DNA of 64,000 nucleotides from Mariannaea sp. PMI_226 (taxonomy: Eukaryota; Ascomycota; Sordariomycetes; Hypocreales; Nectriaceae): the NCBI GenBank assembly GCA_024336345.1, contig JANFOG010000008.1:1984001-2048000 (forward strand), in the 5' to 3' direction. A program made the translations under genes and the position numbers. This document shows, piece by piece, positions 56,319-64,000 of this stretch. The notes under the pieces were generated by a model. That model was not told the DNA's origin and did no database searches. It saw only the letters and a program-made list of their open reading frames with translations. Position 1 is the stretch's first letter, and every line of letters starts with the position of its first letter.

Positions 56319-58228
56319 ATGGCCTTCGTTGCAAACGGAAACCAGTACGACTTCATTGTCGTTGGTGGCGGCACTGCCGGTAACACAGTTGCTGGTCGTC
56401 TTGCTGAAAACCCAAAGGTCCGCATTCTCGTCATCGAGGCCGGCATTCCCAACCCCTACCAAGTCCCTGAGATCACCACTCCTTCGCAAGCCTTCAATCT
56501 CCGCGGCAGCAAGCATGATTGGGCCTACAAGTCCACCATGATCAAGCGCGACGACTACGAACGTATCGAGAAGCCCAACACCCGCGGCAAAGCCCTTGGT
56601 GGATCTTCTTGCGCCAACTACTTCACTTGGATTCCCGGCTCCAAGCCTACTTTCGATGACTGGGAAGAGTTTGGCGGCCCCGAATGGAACTGGGATGGAT
56701 GCGTTGACTACCTCCGCAAATGCGCTACCTACCATGACGAGAAGAACCTATACCCTGCCGACCTGAAGAAGATTGGTACTGGTGGTCCCATCCAGATTGA
56801 GCACGCCGACCTCGTACCCGAGATGAAGCCATTCCGCGATGCTCTAACCCAAGCCTGGGTCTCCAAGGGCGAGTTACTGACTGAGGACATTTACGAGGGT
56901 GAGATGCGCGGCCTCACCCACTGTGTCGACACCATCCACGGTGGTGAGCGCCAGGGCAGCTTCCTCTACCTGAAGGGCAAGCCCAATGTCAGCATCCTCT
57001 ATGGTGTCAACTCCAAGCAGCTCATCATCGACCCAGAGACCAACACTTGCCTGGGTGTCACTGTCATTAACCCTGACACTAACGCTGAGCTGAGCGTCTA
57101 TGCTAGCCGCGAAGTCATTCTCTCACAGGGTGTGTTCGAGACCCCCAAGCTGCTGATGCTCTCTGGTGTCGGTCCCGTCGCCGAGCTTGCCAAACACAAC
57201 ATCCCCGTCAAGGTGGAGTCCCCTCATGTTGGCCAGCACTTGCTGGACCACCCTATTGTTCCCTTTGTCCTGCAGATCAAGGAAGGCTATGGTCTTGATG
57301 ACTACATTCTCCGCCAGGGTTCTCACAACCAAAGCGCTGTGGCTCAGTACCAGAAGGACAAGACTGGCCCCGTCAGCTCGGGCTTCCTTGAGCTCGTCGG
57401 CTTCCCTCGCATTGACGAGCGCCTCAACAAGTACGAATCTTACCGCGAGGCTAAGGCTGCCAACGGTGGACTCGATCCTTTCGGCCCCGCCGGCCAGCCT
57501 CACTTCGAGCTGGACTTTGTCGGTTTGTTCAGCTCTGCCTTCCAGTGGCACTACCCCGTTCCTGAGAGCGGTAACTACATGACTGTCATTGTTGACTTGC
57601 TTCGTCCCCTCTCTGAAGGTGAGGTCACTCTGAACAGCGGCGATGCTCTGGTGCAGCCCAACATCAACCTCAACTTCTTTGGCAACGATCTCGACATCCT
57701 TGCCATGCGCGAGGGTGTCCGCTGGACCTATGATCTCCTTACCACCGGTGCCGGCTTCAAGGATATCATTGTTGGCGAATACCCCTGGAAGATGCCCCTC
57801 GATTCCGATGAGCAGATGAAGAGGGCTGTCCTTGACCGCAGCCAGACTGGATTCCGTAAGTCAAAACTTTACCAATGTCTACCTCATGAATACGAATGAC
57901 TAACACAAACCCTAGACCCTTGCGGTACCGCCCGTCTCTCCAAGAGCATCCAGCAGGGTGTCGTTGACTCCCAACTCCGAGTGCATGGTGTCAAGAACCT
58001 CCGAATTGCCGACGCGTCGGTCATTCCTGTCATCCCCGATTGCCGTATCCAGAACTCAGTCTACATGATTGGCGAGAAGGTTAGTAACAACTTCAATACC
58101 CTAGAATCTTGTCTTTTCTTCAAGCAAGAGTCGAAACTAATGCATTGCAGTGTGCCGACATCATCAAGTCTGAGAACAAGGACATCTACGAGGCCAAGAA
58201 CGTTCTCGACTTCTCCAGCCGACTGTAG
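56319..58228 (+). CDS. GMC-family FAD oxidoreductase with peroxisomal -SRL terminus
   Basis: Exons 56319-57855, 57916-58079 and 58151-58228 join to 592 residues. The N-terminal FAD fold is FIVVGGGTAGNTVAGRL with the acidic VIEAG; the GMC signature is GKALGGSSCANYFTW. The catalytic His sits in HPCGTARLS (split by the first intron), and the second active-site position is Asn in RIQNSVYMIGEK. The protein ends FSSRL, a good PTS1 peroxisomal signal, and has no secretion signal, unlike glucose oxidase. Codons favour C in the third position, in keeping with strong expression. GMC oxidases oxidise alcohols or sugars and usually release H2O2; the substrate is unknown. The divergent catalase would remove the peroxide. 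Confidence 0.93.
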
Positions 58229-59846
58229 ACAAGTGAAGTGCTAAGATATTGGAGAAGATTGTAGAAAATACTCACAAATAGTGTGATTAGGGTTATGATT
58301 TGAGTTTTATTTCTTGTGCATTTAGATGAATCATATTTAAAAGATTATAGACTGTTTTTTTTACGAAGTCTGCCTTGCCACTGGAGAACTCCCAGTGCTT
58401 TAAATCCCATACTTGTCACGCGAATGAAAGCAGCACATTTTTCTCAACCACCCTTCTACTTACATTCGTTAGCATCATTATACCTTGTGAGGTCAAATTG
58501 TAAAAGAGAATTGACGCTCCCGCGAATGAATAGGGTTGTTCTTTTGATTTGATGGTTAGTAGGAAGGCCAGTGAAGTTAGTGTGGCCCTCATTTACTAGT
58601 GAGTAGTGGTTTAACTTTAGGTCAGTCGCTAGATTATGTGTGCAGAACCATGGAGCTACTGCATTACTCGACTTACTCCTTGACTGAATAATATTTGGCC
58701 GCGGCATAAGGTTCTCGCCATAATTACAACACGCAATACCTCGGCGGGTTTTGCTGTATGTCACGAACTTGTGCAATACTGTCATACTGTCATATTGATC
58801 GAAGCGAAAACTCTGTGCATATAACCTCAGTTACGACCTGTGAGCGGTACATACGGCCACAGCCACCATAAAACTCAGGATCCCGTCTGATCTCCCTTGA
58901 GAAGCTGGTGAGCGCTGAATTAGTAGCTAGGTCGGTGACGACTAGCGAATCCTCGGTGCTGTATGTAAGCTCCCTATCTTTTGGCTTCCTTCCGTTCTTC
59001 TTTTTCTTTTTTTGTTTTCCCTCGCTCTTACACAGAGTCTTAGGATAGACCCAAAATTACGACAACTTCACACGGCATTGTTGCAGCTACCCGATAGAAT
59101 AGGCAGTCCCAAAAAAGACAACTTAATCCCCAAATCGCCTATCCCAGAGTATGACTTGCGAGGCATACCCTGGAGGACAGGGTATAGTAATCAGAGTACA
59201 TAATATTTAGTACAGGGGAATGCGATAGTACAAATTTTGAAAAGTCCAAGTTTCTCTACGCAGATACGTTAACATAACATGCCTCCTCCACATGAAATGA
59301 CCGAAGTCGGATGGATGGAAATGGCCGCCTGGAACTGGAGCGTCAGTGTCTCATGCGGGGGCCTGTTGACAGATTGCATTTCTACATAATTATCGTATTT
59401 TATAATTTTCGCTAATAAGACCTCGGCTAGCCAAATTCTATGCTAAATATTAGCCCCTCTGATTAGCTAGAAGAGATTTGGTCGACTCGCACCATTGTTG
59501 GTAAATAAGTTGGTTTATAGGCAATAAGTCGCCCAACATACTATGTAAGATTGAAATGGATGGCTCGTGAAGTCGTGTGGGCCATCAAGTCTTCACATAG
59601 AACCCTCATATCACTTTTGCTCCTTCATCGAGATCTTATGCACAGGAGTACTTTTGTCCGTAAGACTCTGTTTACAATACACGTGATCATTGGTTTAGTG
59701 GGGTCGTAGTGATTCTATTGTCATCTTTAGGGTACCTAGACTAATTAGCTACTTATTTATTAAGTGTACTCATAGCCGCCCTAATCCTCATCACCAAAGA
59801 TCCATAGTCCGTCCAACACTTCATAGCAACACATCTCGCAGCCGCC
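58229..59846. other. Intergenic region without recognised content
   Basis: About 1.6 kb. The open frames are short and featureless, and no repeat or RNA gene was seen. Confidence 0.5.
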
Positions 59847-61424
59847 ATGAGTGATTTTCAGCAGGCGACCTCAAAAGCTGGGCAGAGGATCGCCCGGATG
59901 ACTGATTTATTCCAATATATTGCCCTAAAAAACCCAAACGACCAAGAGGCCCAGATTCGAGCTCAAGCTGCAGATGCCTTTTACAGTAGCATGCCAGGCT
60001 ACCCCAAGCGAACCAGGACCGAAGCCCCCAAGGAGTTACCATCCTCTGCAGATTCCAACTTGAAGTTCCAGAACAAGACCGGGCTGAGCGGCTCATATTT
60101 GCCTACGGAAATCCTCCAGCTTATTGTCGATCATGTCGAAAATTTTGATCAGGAATCTAGACAAAAGACAATGGTCGCTCTCTCAGCCTCTCACAGCACC
60201 CTTCGAGCCATCACCGAACCGCGTCTTTATACCAACCCTAGTGATCTGGATACTGCAGAGAAGCAGTGGGAATTTTTATTTGCCTTGAAGGTAGAGCCTC
60301 GCCTCGGCAATCTTGTCAAGTCCCTTCATCTCCTGTGGCTACATACCGGCGAGAACGGCAAGCTTGTGGCAGATATTGTCCGAGCCTGTCCCAATAATGA
60401 GCGGCTGGTCATTCAACGTGGTAATAGCTCGTATGACTCCAATAAGATTTTGAAGGAAGACGTACTGGACCTGGCAGCCATATTTGATGCTAGTCCCAAG
60501 GTTATCGATTTCAAATATGCGACTTATCTACCCTACTCTCCCGAAGAGGAGCGCTACGGAGATATGACATTTGGGCAAATTCTCGATTTTTGCCACAACG
60601 ATAGCCGCTTTGCCAAGTTTGCCTCACAGCTGACTGACCTACACCTGCGCTGTCAGGTTCAATGGGTCCTGCAGGCGCTATCACCATATCTTTCTTCCAA
60701 CCTCACATCTCTGCTCCTTGGCCAAGAAACCTTAGACCTTGATTTCAAACCCCGCTTCTTTACAGACCTCGCTCGCCAATGTCCTCAGCTCCAATTGCTA
60801 AATGTGGCTTGTCCATTGTCCAGTCCAACAGATCTTGCGGATGCTTGCATAATGTGGGGACCATCACTTCAGGTTCTGGTTATCGCAGACATCCGTGACA
60901 GTACCGAATGGATCCCGCGAGTTGTGCCATCCTTGAAAGCGTTAACTAGATTAGAATTTAGGTTCGAGACCTCACTACGGGATCTCGATGCTATTTCCAG
61001 GGGAAATCCAGAGCAGCGTTTCCAGGTTATTGACCTGAGTGGGTTATCTGGTCCAGAAGAAGCATTGGATTTGGCCACAGCACAGGCCGAGCTGGATGAT
61101 TCCCTTGTCAGGCTTATTCGCACACACTCTTCTACGCTAGAGCATCTTGACATCAATGGGGGACGTTCCACACGAGTTGGGAGGGCTGTGCTTCACAGTT
61201 GCAAAGAAGCGAGCCGTCTCGAGACGCTCTATGTAGCACCACCCGTCGATGTTGAATCATCAGACGTTGATGATCTTCTCGAGACCTGCCCCAACCTCGT
61301 ATGGCTGGCAGACGGTCTTCAGAGCTGCTCATCGCGCGGCCAGGAATGGGAAGAACGGGCCCGGTTGGAGGACAAAGAGATTGAAGAGAGTGTGATGCGT
61401 CATCCCCTTGGATTGGGTTTCTGA
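59847..61424 (+). CDS. F-box-like protein with leucine-rich C-terminal region
   Basis: 525 residues, single exon. At residues ~87-135 LPTEILQLIVDHVENF..ALSASHSTLRAITEPRLY has the shape of a fungal F-box-like domain (L-P-x-E-I-L start, TL-R after the second helix). The rest contains irregular leucine-rich segments (LTDLHLRCQ, NLTSLLLGQETLD, LQVLVIADIRD, LTRLEFRFE, LEHLDINGG, LETLYVAPP). F-box proteins link substrates to SCF ubiquitin ligases through Skp1; the substrate is unknown. The N-terminal ~85 residues are polar and probably disordered. Confidence 0.8.
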   Translation: MSDFQQATSKAGQRIARMTDLFQYIALKNPNDQEAQIRAQAADAFYSSMPGYPKRTRTEAPKELPSSADSNLKFQNKTGLSGSYLPTEILQLIVDHVENFDQESRQKTMVALSASHSTLRAITEPRLYTNPSDLDTAEKQWEFLFALKVEPRLGNLVKSLHLLWLHTGENGKLVADIVRACPNNERLVIQRGNSSYDSNKILKEDVLDLAAIFDASPKVIDFKYATYLPYSPEEERYGDMTFGQILDFCHNDSRFAKFASQLTDLHLRCQVQWVLQALSPYLSSNLTSLLLGQETLDLDFKPRFFTDLARQCPQLQLLNVACPLSSPTDLADACIMWGPSLQVLVIADIRDSTEWIPRVVPSLKALTRLEFRFETSLRDLDAISRGNPEQRFQVIDLSGLSGPEEALDLATAQAELDDSLVRLIRTHSSTLEHLDINGGRSTRVGRAVLHSCKEASRLETLYVAPPVDVESSDVDDLLETCPNLVWLADGLQSCSSRGQEWEERARLEDKEIEESVMRHPLGLGF

Positions 61425-62103
61425 ACATCCATGGACAAAATCAAAGCTTTTTGAGTGCTAATTGAACTTTTTTTTATTGATAAGTACTTAGGAAAGTATA
61501 AATGGATCACTTCTGATACCCCTAAAATTTTTACATGATGAGGATGCGTGTGACAATTTCGACATATTGCACAAGCCAGACTTCAAATGATAGCGTGTAG
61601 GGTACAAATTAATTCGCATAGGTAGAACTTTACTGGGTTGGTTTGACAACAGCCTAGTGATAAATTATAAGAGTGTAAAATCAATATAAAATATACCATC
61701 TATTATCCTCTAACAATGATAGTATCAAAGCATCTTGATATTTAGTGATTATTTACTGGCTAGAAGTAGCTTCAAGCTCCCCGTCTCCTCAAACATCATC
61801 TCTAACTATCTCAGAGTGGAAGCTGAAATGGGTATTAAATAATTCATTTTTTATCTCTACTTCAGCGAGTCCGGTTTTTGGGCAATTGACGGGTTGCATT
61901 TATCTAGCCTGTGCCTCCCAAGGACTACTGCAAACCGCCGTGGCTGTTAGAACAACTCGTCTTATTGGTTGGTTTCCCAAGCATGTTGATGGATGCCTAA
62001 CCAGCCCAACAGGTGCATCCGTCGCAAGCTTACAGCTTGCATGACATCCATTTGTTTACAGATAAATTTCGCTCTTACATCATGTTTCTTCTTTCTCGCG
62101 GAG
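61425..62103. other. Intergenic, AT-rich
   Basis: About 680 bases, AT-rich at 61440-61720. The next gene could start at in-frame ATGs 61993 or 62041, but that would add a hydrophobic, Cys-rich stretch unlike the rest. Confidence 0.45.
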
Positions 62104-64000
62104 ATGGAGACTAAAGAGAAACAGGATTCAGCTGAATCCACATTGAAGCAGCTCCACGCGTACGCTAAGCTACTATTTCTCCGCAGCGGTCGCCAGTTTG
62201 AAGATAAGACCTTGTATCGAGAGCTCGAGGGCGAGATATCCCAAAATGAGCCTGGAAATGACGACGACTCCTACAAAAATATTCCCCTCGGCAATCTCGA
62301 TGAGGACTCCCTGCGTCGCAAATTCTTGGACCGCTTGTCCGAGACGGTTTCTTCGGATCAGGGAGGCCGCCATGTTGTTGCTAGCCATTTGTTCTCCTGG
62401 TCTGACAAGGTCAAAGTTTTTATTGCCATAAATCGAGGGTTTACCGAAGGTGACGAAATGCATAACTTCATAGGCAATTTATGTACAGTGTTGAAGGAAA
62501 TTGCCGCTGCTCCAGGTTCGGTTTGTACAGGCAACACGATCATAAGCTGCCGCTGACACGTACCTTGGCAGACAATCAGTCAGAGAAACATACTGATGCA
62601 CTCTGGAACATACTGCTTCGCCACCAGTCCCAGAGACTGAAAGTTGTCATTGTCAAACTGCGGCAAATCATAAAAAGCCTCCAGCATCTCCTCCCGCAAC
62701 ACTTCTCTGTAGAGTCAGTCTGCGATGGTGTTCTTCCAGATATGGACGACTCAGTTATACTTGATTTTGAGAAAAGCTTGCAGTTATTGGCCAAGATGCT
62801 TTATGGTGATAGCGACTCGGGTTTGGAAAGATACAACGCGCTTGTGAGCTTGAGCCATGGTATCTACCAAACCTTTCCAGCTGAGGACTTCCAAAACTTT
62901 GGTCGAGAGGGTAAAAAGTTACGTCAAGAAATTGGCTTTTTGGGTCGCCTTAAAACGTCTCTCCGCGTCCTCATTGCAGCAGCAAGGCAACTACCTGGAT
63001 TAGATGACCTGTCCTTGGTTCCTGTTAGATTGAAAACATCAAAGAGACCGTCTAGCAAGGAATGGAGTCTAACCAAAACTTTTCAGACACTTGACCTTCA
63101 GCTACGCAATACATCAATCCACAAGCTTATGGAGGCAAGTAACTTAAAGGCTAAGTGGACGAAGAATAAACTCCTTAACGACTTTTCGAAGCTCAAGTCC
63201 CCAACTTTTGAGATCCACGCTGAAATCCAGGCCGTAATATTTATTCTTAGCTGCCCCGACGAAGTTGCCAAAGGAAAAAGATTTGATTACATTGGTTGTA
63301 GCAGGTATAGTTGCTTGCTATGTTCCAAGTTTCTTCACTTCTTTCAAACTATAAACACGCGCGGATGTCATGGGAAACTTTACAACCATAGTTGGACTCT
63401 TCCACTGGTAGACCGCTTGGGAGAAAACGAGTGGCAAATCTTGCTAGGGGCTGTTAAAGATGTTATATCGTGGATGCGAATGGAGCTGAATGGCAATAAA
63501 ATGGTTTCTGCCCAGAGGAGACTAGAAGTTAAGGAATCAACAGTTGGTGGTAGTTCAATCACCATCCCCGGGACGGGCCAAGACAACAAACAGTTAAGCC
63601 ATGCAGCATCCGAGCACCTCTATCGTCAACGAGCTGAAAATTCCAATGTGCAATCCCACAAAACTAGGTACGTTTCTATTTTCTCGATTTAATTTGTGAT
63701 TATTTTCCTCGACACTTGCATATGTGTATGCTGAGAGTGACTTTGGATAGCCTCTTGGATCCCCTTGGAGACGAGGAGCTCTCAACAATTGAAACTCCGC
63801 ACGAGGCGATGACACAAGACTCTGCAAAGTCTTGTGTTGGCTATTGTACCATAAAAACCACGAGGCGATGCTCTTACTGCCGAGCGTCTCCGTTTTGCAG
63901 CAAAACCTGTGAACAGAGAATGCCGTTAGAACACCTTATCAAATGCAACATGCGACAAGCCATGTCAGCAGACTACCTTTATGAAGACGTCCTCAATGAT
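62104..64000 (+). CDS. OTT_1508-type predicted deaminase with C-terminal MYND-like finger (3' end beyond window)
   Basis: Exons 62104-62515, 62572-63667 and 63751 to the window end, all joining in frame. An N-terminal helical region (~1-330) precedes the deaminase core: EIHAEIQAVIFI (HAE at 63216-63224) and CSRYSCLLC (Cys pair at 63312-63323). These are the zinc-binding and proton-shuttle elements of the cytidine-deaminase fold as found in the OTT_1508 family. Exon 3 encodes RRCSYCRASPFCSKTCEQ with a later HLIKC, a MYND-like zinc finger. In fungi the family is widespread and uncharacterised; nucleic-acid or nucleotide deamination is predicted, not shown. The ATG at 62104 is chosen because the preceding in-frame stretch is hydrophobic and unlike a domain. 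Confidence 0.82.

Noticed and set aside
57123..57582. Antisense and shifted open frames of ~140 codons within the GMC gene
   Set aside because: Strong codon bias in the GMC gene opens other frames; the GMC frame carries all family motifs.

Overview
The window reads as genomic DNA of a filamentous ascomycete (Pezizomycotina; a sordariomycete such as a member of the Hypocreales is my guess, held loosely). The grounds are short introns of about 45-110 nt with GT..AG ends and CTAAC-like branch sites, several Zn2Cys6 regulators, a NACHT/ankyrin STAND protein, a WSC-domain GPI protein, an RTA1-family protein and roughly 0.3-3.4 kb between genes. No tRNA, rRNA, CRISPR array or intact transposon was recognised. 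Exon joins were made by hand: splice signals plus restored reading frame.

Layout. 1-4.5 kb: a methyltransferase/FAD-oxidoreductase fusion (cut by the window edge), divergent from a GTP cyclohydrolase I gene. 5.2-5.9 kb: WSC-domain surface protein. 7.2-16.6 kb: a NACHT-ankyrin (NLR-like) gene and a C2H2 zinc-finger gene, bracketed by two copies of a diverged direct repeat; the NLR reading frame has an in-frame stop inside its ankyrin repeats. 17.1-27.2 kb: what looks like a small catabolic locus: an enolase-superfamily dehydratase broken by one TGA, a divergent quinone-oxidoreductase-type enzyme, a regulator with two zinc clusters in tandem, and a sugar transporter with a one-base frameshift. 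A recurring TCCGAGCGAG-type motif lies upstream of both the regulator and the transporter. 28.5-30.8 kb: a second Zn2Cys6 regulator. 33.9-40.9 kb: a full ABCB multidrug transporter and a cinnamyl-alcohol-dehydrogenase-type enzyme. 41.5-42.4 kb: a decayed short-chain dehydrogenase. 43.1-47.3 kb: a CorA-like membrane protein and a long coiled-coil protein. 49.2-52.6 kb: an RTA1-family membrane protein divergent from a third Zn2Cys6 regulator. 53.3-58.2 kb: a catalase divergent from a GMC oxidase ending in -SRL, a plausible H2O2 producing and removing pair. 59.8-64 kb: an F-box-like protein and a predicted OTT_1508-type deaminase with a MYND-like finger, cut by the window end.

The most interesting observations are the tandem zinc-cluster regulator with introns at equivalent positions and its putative operator motif, the cluster of gene-breaking lesions (MLE-type dehydratase, sugar transporter, short-chain dehydrogenase, NLR tail), the repeat-bracketed NLR segment, the methyltransferase-FAD fusion beside GTP cyclohydrolase I, and the deaminase-MYND protein. 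No database search was possible, so family names rest on recognised motifs.
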